64,000 bases of DNA from Linyphia triangularis (GCA_963978545.1 OZ021727.1:20367943-20431942), one strand, 5' to 3'; shown: positions 44,913 to 56,499, counted from the first letter of the stretch. Made by a program: numbers and translations. The notes: generated by a model from the letters alone, not told the origin.

Positions 44913-45641
44913 TTAAGGGGACATAGGACACTTTTGCCAAAATTCTTTAGTTTTGCCAAGAATTAAATAAAATTTGGCATAAACATAGAAGATGTGACTT
45001 TAAACAAAACAACACAATTTAAGCAGATAATATAAAATAGATAGTAAATTATTGAGAAAAATGCATTAAAATAACACGAAATTTTAATTTTTTTCAAAAT
45101 GCTCCTCGCGACACAATATTTTGACAAACATGAAAGAAAAATTTGAAGTTGTTTATCAATATATTATAAACATTTTCAAACATGCTTTTATTTTTAGGTG
45201 CAATAGTTGAACAGAAATAAAATTTCAAACTTGGCGCCAGTGATTTCTCATTAAAAAATGCACATACTTCAAATTCCCAACATGAAAAAAAAATATAAAA
45301 AATTATGTGACATAAAAAAGCATGTGTAAATTTCTTTATAGTACATTAAAAATTATTAATACAAAAAAATTAGGTGGATTTATCAAAAAATGAATCGCAA
45401 GGAATTTTTCGAACATAAGTAAAATGGGAAAAAGCAAAGCTGAGAAAAACGCATTTTTAGCCTTTGCCAACAAGTGTGCGATGCGTTAAAATAGTTAGTT
45501 AAAATAAAGATTTTACCACTTAGAAATCATCGGATTTCAAAAATTCAAACGCGAAATTAAAGCTAGTGGCATAAGCAATTTTTATAGAATGAAAACAAAA
45601 AACGTCATTTTTGGTGATTTCAGTGTCCCATGTCCCCTTAA
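44913..45641. mobile_element. TTAA-type DNA element, 721 bp, intact ends
   Basis: It is flanked by TTAA at 44913-44916 and 45638-45641. The left TIR is GGGGACATAGGACACTTTTG and the complement of the right end is GGGGACATGGGACACTGAAA, so the first 16 bases match at 15 positions. TTAA duplication is typical of piggyBac and Kolobok. The GGGGAC start is less typical of piggyBac, so Kolobok or an unassigned TTAA family is as likely. No transposase frame exists. The interior is AT-rich and unique. Confidence 0.85.
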
Positions 45642-45844
45642 GATTGGCTGTAACTAATACTGTGACAAATAGTGACACATTCATAAAATAAGCTAAACGA
45701 TTTCGACCGTCATCACCTCACAATTGATACCTACAAAACAGGGTAATCTGGAAGTACAGTTTAAATACTTTTATTAAAAGTTAGATCAGCTCGCATTGTC
45801 AGGTTGGAACGAAAGATTCACTTCTTTTCTAGACATTGGTTAAT

Positions 45845-46429
45845 TAATAATGAAAATTGCTATTTTTTAATTATTTGAAGAAAAAGAAAGAAAAAAGAAT
45901 AAGATATAAATTGTAATTTTACCACGATAAGAAAAATTGCATTTTTTTTTTCTTTTCAGTTTTCGGAAATGCTATACATTGTTAAATGGATAATAATGAA
46001 AATTGCTATTTTTTAATTATTTGAAGAAAAAGAAAGAAAAAAGAATAAGATATAAATTGTAATTTTACCACGATAAGAAAAATTGCATTTTTTTTTTCTT
46101 TTCAGTTTTCTTAAATGCTATACATTGTTAAATGGATAATAATGAAAATTGCTATTTTTTAATTATTTGAAGAAAAAGAAAGAAAAAAGAATAAGATATA
46201 AATTGTAATTTTACCACGATAAGAAAAATTGCATTTTTTTTTTTCTTTTCAGTTTTCGGAAATGCTATACATTGTTAAATGGATAATAATGAAAATTGCT
46301 ATTTTTTAATTATTTGAAGAAAAAGAAAGAAAAAAGAATAAGATATAAATTGTAATTTTACCACGTAAAGAAAAATTGCATTTTTTTTTTCTTTTCAGTT
46401 TTCGGAAATGCTATACATTGTTAAATGGA
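45845..46429. repeat. Tandem array, 146-bp unit, 4 copies
   Basis: The units start at 45845, 45991, 46137 and 46284 (TAATAATGAAAATTGC) and are nearly identical. Differences are limited to the T-run length and a few bases (CTTAAATG versus CGGAAATG, and CGTAAAG versus CGATAAG). It is a young duplication. The unit includes an A/G tract and a T/C tract. Confidence 0.92.
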
Positions 46430-46439
46430 TAATAATTAA

Positions 46440-46779
46440 AGATTCTATATATTGGTCTATCCGGCTCGCGAAAAGCTCCAACGTAAGTCATACGTACCGC
46501 TTCTAAAAGTTAATGGCAAACTCTGTATATAGAGGTACACTGATCTCTATGTCAGCGTACACAATACACTTACGCATGCAGTATAAAAATGCGTCAATGT
46601 ACACCATATCACAGTGTAATACCAAATTTCAGGGGGAGAAACACCCCAAAATGATTGGTGTGTGGCAATTCTAAGCAGAGAGCACCTCGCTTCAAAATGC
46701 GCAGATGCGACATCAATAGCTGTAGTTCCGAGTGTGTGTTAGTATCTGTACTAAAAGTAGTCGGCTTAAGTAGAACACA
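46440..46779. other. GC-richer unique DNA flanking the candidate exon
   Basis: It has small dyads (GTACACTGATCTCTATGTCA, then GCGTACAC) and no clear frame. Plus- and minus-strand frames of 72-77 codons overlap and appear to be shadows. Confidence 0.3.
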
Positions 46780-46951
46780 ACAGCGGAAAGTCACAATGTT
46801 TATTGCACAATGCCGAGGAAAGTGCACAAAGTCCCGGGTTTGTCAACAAAACCAGAAAAAAATAAATAAAATCCCGCTGTCTTTTTAAGTAGGCTGCTCC
46901 AGAAACAAGTCTCCGCCATTTACCCAATAAGATGGAGAATTCGTGCGAAAC
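46780..46951 (-). CDS. Candidate terminal coding exon with poly(A) signal, unknown protein
   Basis: On the minus strand a strong acceptor, GCTTATTTTTCAG, precedes 46951. In one phase the exon reads FRTNSPSYWVNGGDLFLEQPT and stops at 46885-46887. An AATAAA lies at 46799-46804, followed by a T/G-rich stretch (CTGTTGTGTT), giving a compact last exon of about 170 bases. A second phase stays open longer (the 94-codon frame 46766-47050, starting MQDSLSLDFMDTFGAIYEPF), but it would read through the acceptor. I do not recognise the protein. Conservation in relatives would settle which phase, if any, is real. Confidence 0.35.
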
Positions 46952-46954
46952 CTG

Positions 46955-47565
46955 AAAAATAAGCAATTTGTTTACTCTCCTGTCGTCGTCAAAAGGCTCG
47001 TAAATCGCGCCGAATGTGTCCATAAAATCCAGAGATAAACTGTCTTGCATAGCAAACAGCGAAGAATAGCCTCTTGTATGAAGTGAAACTTGGCAATTCT
47101 TATCTATGACGTAGGGGAGGGGGAGAAGATATCACTTTTGAAATTTGCATATTTTTTTTTTTTTTATATATATATATATTATAGACGCCTGTTTTTGAAA
47201 GAGAAAATTGAATGCATGTAGACTTGTAAATAATTGGAAATATTCAGTTGGAAATGGATGAAAATGAAAGTATGTCGAAAAGATAAAAATTGATAGGAAA
47301 AAAAAAATTACTTTCAAGAGGATATGAAGGCGAAGTGTAAAGATAATTTTTTTTTCATGTGATAATACTTTGAATGTGTTTATTATCTAAATATAGAAAG
47401 CGTGCAATCAGTGTACGGTTTCGAAATTCTACCGTTAAAAAGAAATGAAGATTTGGAGTAAGAATATTTATACTAAATTTGAATACGTGTATGTTAGTAC
47501 GAAAGAAAGATGTATAGCAAACACAAACATGACTCCTTATTCTGTGTGACAATTTAGATATTATA
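46955..47565. other. Unique DNA, GC-richer to 47110 and then AT-rich
   Basis: A run of T followed by (TA)n lies near 47151-47180. The minus-strand frame 46955-47050 (DSLSLDFMDTFGAIYEPFDD) is the most protein-like part but has no partner signals. Confidence 0.3.
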
Positions 47566-47572
47566 TATTATG

Positions 47573-47752
47573 GTCGGTTGTTTTCAGATTATCTGGCGCC
47601 GTCAGTAACACTAGGGCTATAATGCGCCGAAACATTCGTCATTAGACAAGCCAACATACATTTACAAACACCCATGCCTAACACGGGACTCGAACACGCA
47701 ACCTCGCGGTCTAGAAGCCAGCACGCTAACCACTATACCGTTTGGTCGGCAT
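47573..47752 (-). mobile_element. tRNA-derived SINE, family S copy 7
   Basis: Full-length with a B-box change (CTCGAACACGC on the plus strand). The duplication TTATATATTATG is exact (47561-47572 and 47753-47764), an AT-rich target. Confidence 0.9.
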
Positions 47753-47927
47753 TTATATATTATGTGTATTACTAAATGAATTATCAATATGAAATGACCT
47801 TTTTTAATTTTAAAATTGGCTGGAAATAAATAGTCACCTCTCTATTATTTATTCCGGTGTTTGATTATTTTATGTTTAATAACTCGATTATTTTTTTTTT
47901 TTTTTACTTTTTAAACCTAATGTTATT

Positions 47928-48160
47928 AGAATCTCAATGTTGATTAAAAAACCTGCACTGCATTAAAGTGATAACCTGTGCCACAAATTTGCTTTGAAAT
48001 TTTTTTACCATTCGGTTGCAGTGTTCACAAGGTTATCGAAGTGTTTTCAACACTTCGATAACCTTCTGCAACCGAATGGTAAAAAAATTTCAAAGCAAAT
48101 TTGTGGCACAGGTTATCACTTTAATGAAGTGAAGGTTTTTTAATCAACATTGAGATTCTT
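47928..48160. repeat. Near-perfect 232-bp palindrome (foldback)
   Basis: Arms of about 112 bp start AGAATCTCAATGTTGATTAA and run through GTGATAACCTGTGCCACAAA, a TTTTTTTACCATTCGGTTGC block and AGGTTATCGAAGTGTT, with a loop of only a few bases at about 48044. There are only a few mismatches and one small bulge (TGTTCACA in the left arm). The low divergence points to a very young foldback element or a recent inverted duplication. No TSD is certain and no other copy is here. Confidence 0.85.
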
Positions 48161-48189
48161 TTCTTTTTTGATTTTGTTTAAGATGTTGT

Positions 48190-48740
48190 TAAACAGTTGA
48201 ATACAATCGAATAATTGAATGTTATTGTACAATAGAATATTGTTTAAAAATCGAATATTGTAGAAAATTGAATATTGTTAAACTATTGAATATTGTCGAA
48301 AATCGAATATTGTTAAATAATCGAATATTGTTGAACAATCGAATATTGTTGAACAATTTATTAGTGTTGAACAATCGAATATTATTGAAAATTGAATGTT
48401 ATTGAACAATTGAATACTATAGAACTGAATATCATTGAACATATTCCTGAACAATCGAATATTGTCGAAAATCGAATACTGGTGAAGAACAATTGAATAT
48501 CGTTGAACAATTTTATATCATTGAATATATAGCTGAACAATTGTATATTCTCGAACTATTGAATGTTGTTGGACGTATTAAAAAATTCAACATTGTTAGA
48601 CATCTGAATATTGTTGAAGAATCGCAAACTGCTAAACAATTGGATACTGGTGAATAATTGAGTATTATAGAAAATATTGCCGAACACTAGAATATCTTAG
48701 AATATATCGCTGAAAAATTGAATATTGTTGACCTTTTTAA
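48190..48740. repeat. Degenerate minisatellite, AATCGAATATTGTTGAAC unit
   Basis: About 30 diverged units of 15-20 bases (AATTGAATATTGTTGAACA and variants) fill the region. The unit is itself partly self-complementary (GAATATTGTTGAACAAT). Divergence is high, so the array is old. Confidence 0.8.
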
Positions 48741-48759
48741 CATTAACAATAATTATCTC

Positions 48760-49200
48760 TACAAACGCGGCGCTTAAGTAAACCATCAAATGGCAAAATT
48801 CTGTAGACACCGTGAACAAAAAGCGAGCAGGGACAGAGCCACGAAATTCCGACAGTCACAGTTTTTACGAGACCGGTAGTTTTAATTGACTCGTGCAGGA
48901 TGTTTTGTCGGGTGGAAACCTGTTCGTTGGAGTCTCTCTCTCCTATTTGTCATGCACCTCGCGGATCCCTCGTCTTCTCTTTGCCTATTTATAGGCTGCA
49001 TCCAGATTCCGTCTAGGCGAGGATTTAAGAGACGAGGAGATTAAAATTCCGAGGTGTACTTACTCAACTTGTTGAGCTGTCTGGTTGTTGAGTTGGAAAA
49101 TCAGGTCGAGTTGTTCGTTACGGTAACGGGAGTAGAGTTTTTTACTTGATCAAGACAATTTACAGAAACGAAATGATGTATAAGTCACGTGTTCTAAGTT
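48760..49200 (+). promoter_or_regulatory. GC-richer island with TATA-like motif
   Basis: CTATTTATAGGC near 48985 sits in a moderately CpG-rich, unique stretch. No initiator with correct spacing is obvious. Later, TTGAGCTGTCTGGTTGTTGAGTT-like repeats occur near 49070-49095. It is a weak candidate promoter or exon. Confidence 0.2.
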
Positions 49201-49329
49201 TAAACAACATCTTATCATGGTAAAATGTTTTATCATTGCCAAGGGGGGGGGGGGGGGAATCTAAAAGGTTGTAGTAGGAAATCGCACAGACGATTTTTTA
49301 ATAAACCGTTTTTTTCGGACTCAATAAAT

Positions 49330-49705
49330 GAACTCAAAAGTAACTTATTAAATCCTTTATGTTAAATTTCGATTTTGTGTGTAAGGGTGGTTGGTTGGTT
49401 GACTGGGTATGTCGATGGCGGGAGGCCTAATTAAGCCCATTGCCGTCATCAAATCGGACTGAAACTTGGCAGATTGATTCGATGTCAATGCTTTCTATAA
49501 AATTTTGGCGGCTGTCACTGTCACTAAAATTTACTGAATACTAATAAATCAATTTGTCGTCATTCAATCGCGCTGAAATAGCATTTAACATTGAAAAACC
49601 TCTTTCCTGTTGCCAAAACTGTTTTAATAAATAAATAATAAAATTGTTTTAATCAGAATAAATAAAATATATTTGGATGCGAGTGCATAAATAAAAAAAA
49701 ATTAA
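49330..49705 (-). repeat. Dispersed repeat, family G copy 3
   Basis: The complement of family G: TTAAATTTCGATTTTGTGTG, GTCGATGGCGGGAGGCCTAA, TCGGACTGAAACTTGGCAGA, then TTGTCGTCATTCAATCGCGC and GGATGCGAGTGCATAAAT. It lacks the distal AAACAAAGTTTT end. Confidence 0.7.
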
Positions 49706-49864
49706 TTAAAAAAAATTCTTAGTAACATTTTCATTTGGGAATATCCTCACTAATAATAAGAAAACCATCAACCCAAACAATCCTTTCACCACAGTATTCT
49801 CAAGAAAACTCTAAATTTACAAACATTTCTTTTAATTTCGAACTTCAGAACATTCACGAACTTC

Positions 49865-50055
49865 CTATTCAGTCACAGGTTTCCACTTACAACCCCGTCT
49901 AATTGGCGCGAAATCGCCCACCGCAAGGAATCGATGCCACAAAAAGGGCAACGCCCCAACACCTACGTCACGTGGGTTGGTGACGCAACACACGGAGCAA
50001 ACACACGTGTGCTTTCCCCCCACTTTCCCTCTACTGGCATGGACCGACACGAAAC
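49865..50055. promoter_or_regulatory. GC-rich island with E2F-type and E-box motifs
   Basis: TTGGCGCGAAA (49903-49913) matches the E2F consensus, and CACGTG (49969-49974) is a palindromic E-box overlapping a GTCACGTG core. ATTCAGTCAC near 49868 resembles an initiator. CpG is raised throughout. A 61-codon minus-strand frame (Cys-rich) spans it without a domain. It is a candidate promoter or enhancer between two family G copies. Confidence 0.35.
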
Positions 50056-50394
50056 AGAATTTAACTACAAAGATTTAGCTTATTCGCTAATAATGGGCTA
50101 ATGGGATTATTACTATGGATATAATTGTCGGTTTGGAGTTAGACGGTGTCAAAGAAATGACAGAAGCGATAGGCGTAGAGAAATTAAATAAAAGATATTA
50201 CATTTATGTCGCTACAAATTTCAAGATTTCTACGTAGTTCTACTTTCGTTTTCAGGTGAAATATTTACTTTAATTGTGAAGTGATAATTGAAACGTACTG
50301 TGACGTACTGGTACAACGGATTGAGTATAGTGTATGTTCACTAACAAAGAAAAATAATTTTAGTTTTTTGTTTTACATTTTAATGTCCGATTTT

Positions 50395-50990
50395 GCCTTT
50401 TTTTTATGTGCTCTATATTACCTACGATTTTGTATGTTTGTCGATGGCGTGTAAATATGGGGAGGCCTAATTAACCCCCTTGTCATCATCTAATAGAGCT
50501 GAAGCTAGGCAGATAGATTCGATGTAGATTACAACGCATTCTATCAAATTTTGGCTGCTGTCACTGTCACTAAAAGGTTGCTATTTTGGAATTCTAATAA
50601 ACCAACTTGCCGTTATTCAATCGAGCTTAAATAGCATTTAAGCGAACATTGAAGAAACACTTTCCTGCTACCAAAATTGTTTTAATAAATAATGAAATTG
50701 TTTTAATCAGAATAAATAAAAGATATTTGGATTTGAGTGCATAAATTCACATTCATTTTTAATGAATATATTTTGAAAAGTAGTTTACCACATATTTTGC
50801 CGATAGAGATGTTTTTGATATTTAAAATTCGATGGAAAAACCATAAAAAAAATTAAAAAAAAAAAAAAAAAAATGGCGCTATCTTAATGAATTAAAAAAT
50901 TGGCAATGCATATAAAGTATTTATGTTATAAACTTTGTATTTAGGGGTTATATTATTTAATTCAGATTAATATTTTTGGTAGACAATTAA
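50395..50990 (-). repeat. Dispersed repeat, family G copy 4
   Basis: The complement of G: ACGATTTTGTATGTTTGTCG, GGGGAGGCCTAATTAACCCC, ATTCTATCAAATTTTGGCTG, GGATTTGAGTGCATAAATTC, and the distal part ATTGGCAATGCATATAAAGT with AAACTTTGTATTTAGGGGTT. It is nearly full-length. Confidence 0.7.
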
Positions 50991-50999
50991 ATACAACTA

Positions 51000-52240
51000 A
51001 TATAGTGCAAACTATATAAATGTTTTTTCCTTAGCTACAACACAAATAATACAAAAATAGAACCTCTACACGAAAACTACCCGTGTAGAGAAAGCAGTTT
51101 TATAGCTGACAAAACATAATTAAGAATTGGTCAATTACTTAAATGTACTTTTTTACCTACCTTTTTTAAAAAAAAAAAAAAAAACGAATATTTTAAGATG
51201 CATTATGGGACATCTCTAAATTCCAGGTATAATTTTGAAGAAATAGATTTCCAATGTTTAGATTTGGTTCGCTGAATTGAATAACGTTTAATTTGAGACA
51301 GCTTATTCAGCTAAACATATAGCTTAAAATTTTTGTTTCAATTTAGAGTTTCTCTATTTTTTATTTTAATTTTTTTTATTTTTTTTGCAGCAAGAGAGAG
51401 ATAGAGAGAGAGTTATATCTTTATGGTCAACTTGTTTATGCAAACTAACATTGTGGAACAAATTTCTTACATTTAAAATATCAACAAAAAATAGTTTGTT
51501 ATTTTAAATTTTAGAATATATTTTTTGCATACTCGAACAATACTATGCGTTATATCAAAACTAAATGCACACAAGGTACAAATAAACGACCTAAATTTTT
51601 ATTACTTGAAAAAAACTTTTTTAAGCCTTCATAGATTATTTTCACCAAGTGATTTTTAAGTCAACGGCAAAACATCTCTGTTCAAATTATTTACAAAACT
51701 GATTGTAAATTTGACAACAGTTTTACCAAAACACAAAGAACATTAAAAATAAACAGATTTTCATATGCATCGAAGGCACATATTATAAAAAAAAATCCAG
51801 TTTTTATTTTATTTTTAGAAGAAAAAAAAACGTCAATTATATCAGTCAATAGTACATAAAATAAAGTCTTTTCTAAGTGGCACAATTCAACCACTTGCCG
51901 CTTTATGTACCGACAAAAACAAAATGAAACGATCCTATCAAAAAAGTAACGATTTTTTCATTAACATCTCTTATACATATTTTATAACTTTTTTTCCCCC
52001 ACAGAATCTTCTGATGCAATTTGAAACAAAGGAAAACATCCATAAGAGGTAGGGGAGGAGGGGGCTTGAGAAAACCCCCCTCACACTCCGTTTATCGAAC
52101 AAAGAATTTTATAGGGGGTCGTCAATAAATTGCGTCAACATTGAAAAAAGGAAGATGGAGATTTTGATAATTAGAGGCTGCTTTTTACCTATTTTTGGTA
52201 GAACTACTAAAGAAAATCAATCACTCATTTACCTATCTGT
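51000..52240. other. AT-rich unique DNA
   Basis: A GAGAGATAGAGAGAGAG run lies near 51393-51410. A-runs occur near 51169-51184. No exon-like frame. Confidence 0.4.
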
Positions 52241-52245
52241 TTATT

Positions 52246-52945
<700 letters not shown>

Positions 52946-52949
52946 ACAG

Positions 52950-53470
52950 TGAAACGACTGTTTAGGTAAGCAGGTGAAATACCGTCCAGTAACGAAGAAT
53001 TTAAGTTTGGCATAGCATGTTGTAATTTCTTTTAATTGGTCTTTCAACATGATTGACTATTTGGGTTAGAAAGTCTGATTCAGGCAAACCCAACGAGGAC
53101 GATACCCACCGCTATATTTCAGGGGAACTGCCTTTTTCCATACTATTTATAACCCCGACAAGCCCCCCACAAAATAGTTTATAATCATTCATATTATGTC
53201 TAGCATTCTTGATGAAAGCGTTTTGTAGAATGCTCATACTGGAAACGAACCCAAAACCGCAGCCTTGTTAGTTTCCAGCAAACCGCGGATGAGACTATGG
53301 AAATGTTAGATACCGTTACGAAATGGTAAGAGTAAGATTTATGTGCATAAAAATTCTTTCAACTTAGAAGGAGAAGTTAACAAATACAATCAAATAGTGA
53401 TAATTTGGGGGCTTTCATAATAATATAGCTTTTGGTTAACATCAAAAAGGAGATTTAAAAAAACCCTGGG
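52950..53470. other. Unique spacer between inverted F copies
   Basis: No repeat or exon recognised over about 520 bases. Confidence 0.4.
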
Positions 53471-53474
53471 GGTA

Positions 53475-54205
53475 TCGCACAACTTTCAATTACACTATAA
53501 TACTGACGTGGATTTGTGTCAATTACTGTTTTTATATTTTCATCATTCATTTAGCAAAAATGGCCAGTTTGGCGAAATTTTTGTGATAAATCTTAAAGGG
53601 GTCTTAAAAAAAATATCGCCAAAATGGGAATTTTGGCGATATGCTTATCGATAATTATTATATTATTCATTCTTGTAAGTGAAACTGAGTAGAGAAAAAA
53701 CGATTGTTGATGAGGTATGCTCAAGGAAAGAGAACTCTGTGTTAAAGGTATTCGTTTTTCAACTTTTTACTCCATTAAAGCATTTTTACGGAAATTTCGG
53801 TGATGGGGATGTTTAGAACATCTTAAAAGAGGCATTACCACAGCAATTTTGAACAAAATCGTTACAGCCGTTTTTTAGCAATTACTGAAAAACATGATTT
53901 TTTCAATGGCAAAAACCTTACTCCCATGCGCGATTTTGACGAAAACCTTAACGGTAGGTCCCATGGCTACCACTAACTCGCACACCAAATTTGAATATCG
54001 TAGGTCAGTTTGTTCGGGAGTTATGCTGACCACATACACACATACACAGACAGACATTTTTTTTATATCACTTTTTTTTAAATCAGAATGTTCCAAAACG
54101 TGGAGAAATGCAAAAAAAAAAAAAATCAAATTATTATTTTTTTTTTTTACCGTATACTATACTTTTATTACCCTATGTATACATATCGGTAATTAAAAAT
54201 AAAAA
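53475..54205 (-). repeat. Dispersed repeat, family F copy D (inverted relative to C)
   Basis: It starts (plus strand) ATCGCACAACTTTCAATTAC and runs in reverse through CAAAAATGGCCAGTTTGGCG, GCGATTTTGACGAAAACCTT, CACACCAAATTTGAATATCG, CAGAATGTTCCAAAACGTGG and the palindromic head TTATTACCCTATGTATACAT. Together with copy C it makes a roughly 700-bp inverted repeat with a spacer of about 530 bp. Confidence 0.75.
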
Positions 54206-54219
54206 TGTAATAAAACTCA

Positions 54220-54490
54220 TTCTCTATTTATGAATAGTTTAAAATCGATTGGATGTAGGGCAAGTGAATTAATTATTCCCAAGAAGCAGTAATAGTAGCA
54301 TATGTAAAAGCGGCCTTTTAGTGACAGTCCCTAACACTTGATAGAATGCATTGTCATTGACAATAAATCTACCTGCCAAGTTTGAATTTGACTGGATGAC
54401 TGAAAATGGGTAAAATATCCCTTTTTCAATTTACCCGACATCGACTAACATACAAAATTGAAGTTCATATAAAGAATTTAAAAATGCAGT
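54220..54490 (+). repeat. Dispersed repeat, family G copy 5
   Basis: The right part of G: AAAATCGATTGGATGTAGGG, CTAACACTTGATAGAATGCA, CTGCCAAGTTTGAATTTGAC and CAAAATTGAAGTTCATATAA. It abuts the head of F copy D. It is more diverged than other copies (GTGAATTAATTATTCCC). Confidence 0.65.
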
Positions 54491-54494
54491 GCTT

Positions 54495-54785
54495 TTGATG
54501 TTACGCACTTTCTGCATGCCCCCCCCCCCCCCCTTGATCAACCAGGTGTAACGGTCGGCGCTTCATTCTGTATTCCGAATGAAAAGGTAGGAAAATACTC
54601 CGTATTATCTAATCCTTCCATCCATGTGTACCGACATCATTTCCTTTTCCTGCTCCGGTCCCTCTCTAAAATAAACTCTGTTTTCACGAACAACAACGCG
54701 AAAAGGGAGTTTTGGCCCCTTTTCCACCTGAAGTTGGGATGCTTGAACTGTGGTAGTTAGTCATTTTGAAATTTTCTTGTTTTAA
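54495..54785. other. Unique DNA with a C17 run
   Basis: A C homopolymer of about 17 lies near 54522-54533. GC is slightly raised after it. No gene seen. Confidence 0.4.
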
Positions 54786-54789
54786 GACT

Positions 54790-55430
54790 TAACAGGGGGC
54801 GAGGTGAGGTTTTTTTTTTTTTTTTAATTTTGGTAGGACTTTTAGGGATAAAAATTTTCAGGAATATTTTAGAGATAATTCTTAAAAATTTAGGGATAAA
54901 AAAATTATCATTCAAATGTAAAAAAATTTGAGTGATAATTTTTTAAATTTCAGGGATAATTTTTTTAATTTAGGGATAATTTTTTTAATTTCAGCGGTAA
55001 TTTTTTTAATTTTAGGGATAATTTTTTAATTTTAGGGATAATATTTAAAATTTTAGGGATGATTAAAAAATATTTAGGGATATTTCTATTGACGCTGATG
55101 TGGGCTCCTAAAACAGACATAAAGACATCCAAAGCACGTTTCAATACCGGCAAAAATATGCCAATTTTCAAAAAATTTGACATCGAACAATAACAGTTAT
55201 ATAATTAAATAATTATGCTATTTTGGCAAACACGTGAACTTACTTAAATCCACTTTTCGCATCAGGAGGAATATCGCTGTTTTTTCGTGAGTTTTGGGGG
55301 AATGTCGGGGAATTTTCGGGATTTTTTTTTTTTTTTTTTTTTTTACGAATTATTGAAAAATCTAAATACAATTTTAGGGAGAAACAAAAATTTAAGGAAT
55401 ATTAGGAATTTTATGGTGATTGTGACCCCT
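54790..55430 (+). repeat. Dispersed repeat, family P copy 2
   Basis: The front half is an array of TTTTAGGGATAATTTTTTAA-like units (about 54835-55080). The back half matches copy 1 at 16510 (CGGCAAAAATATGCCAATTT, AACAGTTATATAATTAAATA, GCATCAGGAGGAATATCG, then a T-run and AAATTTAAGGAATATTAGGA) and ends CCCCTGC. Confidence 0.7.
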
Positions 55431-55436
55431 GCTAAC

Positions 55437-55553
55437 ATGACGGCTATACAGTGCCGAAACAAAATAGTTTGGCGATTTCATGGTGATAAGGCTTTCAAGG
55501 AGGACTTTCGAGGGGAACGGGTCCGCAGAGATATGGTCTTAGGTATCCAGAAG
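55437..55553 (+). CDS. Candidate coding exon, unknown protein
   Basis: Immediately after the end of repeat P the composition becomes GC-richer, and a frame reads MTAIQCRNKIVWRFHGDKAF, then KEDFRGERVRRDMVLGIQK. It meets a good donor context CCAGAAG|GTATTGG at 55554 (a second possible donor, TTAG|GTATCC, lies at about 55541). Without splicing the frame runs to 55577. There is no promoter evidence and no acceptor with a pyrimidine tract upstream. The protein is not recognised. It could equally be a remnant of a transposon or a chance frame. Confidence 0.25.
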
Positions 55554-55599
55554 GTATTGGTTTCATTAAGTGTTTGAAAGAAGTGTCTCATATTAATAA

Positions 55600-56340
55600 T
55601 TATTCTTTGCAGCATTTTAAATACATGTTAAATATAATTAAATGGCATTAAGCAGAAAAAATAGCTCCAAACGATTTTAACATCCGTTAGCTAAACGTTA
55701 AGCTTCAACGTTAAAAAAATTTAGTAAAAGTCGTTTCATCGAGGTATAATGAAGTTTGGCAATTTTAGAGCACTCTATTTAAAGTTGAAGAATCTAATCG
55801 TAAAACAAACAAATGTTCATTGTAAATCGAATCTTAAAGAAAAATACTTTCCAATTTTAATGATGTGTCAAGAAGTCGAGAATATGCCATCTTTTTCTTT
55901 ATCTTTTTTTTCCCCCTTTGCCGTCTAATCGAGAAATAAACATTTGCATCATAATAGAGGTATAGATAAGCGTTGCTATTGTATTTATAAATTAACAATT
56001 ACAAGGGAGAGGGTATTATAAACAATTCATAAATACTTCTTTAAAAAAAAAAATTTAACGCATTTTTGGAGTAACTTACTATTATTATTTTTTTATGCAT
56101 CCACAGCCATTAAAATTTCAATCATACGTTCTTCTTTCTATAATAAAGACAGAATCTTTCAGGAAGGGAATCCCTAACTTTAAAATGTCATAACTGCGAA
56201 ACAGTGAACGATTGAAAGAAGAGACAAGTGATAGGGTGGATAGACAGGTACAGAATTTTAAATACACCGGAATGCAAAATTAGTTACAATATTGAAATGT
56301 ACAACACATTTTTGCAAAATCTCAAATTTTGAAGAATATG
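55600..56340. other. AT-rich unique DNA
   Basis: An A-run lies near 56042. No gene or repeat seen. Confidence 0.4.
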
Positions 56341-56344
56341 TACG

Positions 56345-56497
56345 CTCAACGACAAACTAACCCATTTTTAAGCACAATGACGGCTAGTCAGGCCGGGACC
56401 TACAGCTTAAAGTGGATTCCGAACTACAACGAACAACCATGTCTAACCCGGGATTCGAACTCGGCGAACTAACCCCATAGCAATCAGATGGGCCTTT
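56345..56497 (-). mobile_element. tRNA-derived SINE, second family (T), copy 2
   Basis: The complement of copy 1 at 38999: CTAACCCGGGATTCGAACTC carries the B box, and CAATGACGGCTAGTCAGGCC and CTACAGCTTAAAGTGGATTC belong to the body. About 26 bases between the A and B boxes are deleted, so this copy is probably inactive. Confidence 0.75.
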
Positions 56498-56499
56498 TA

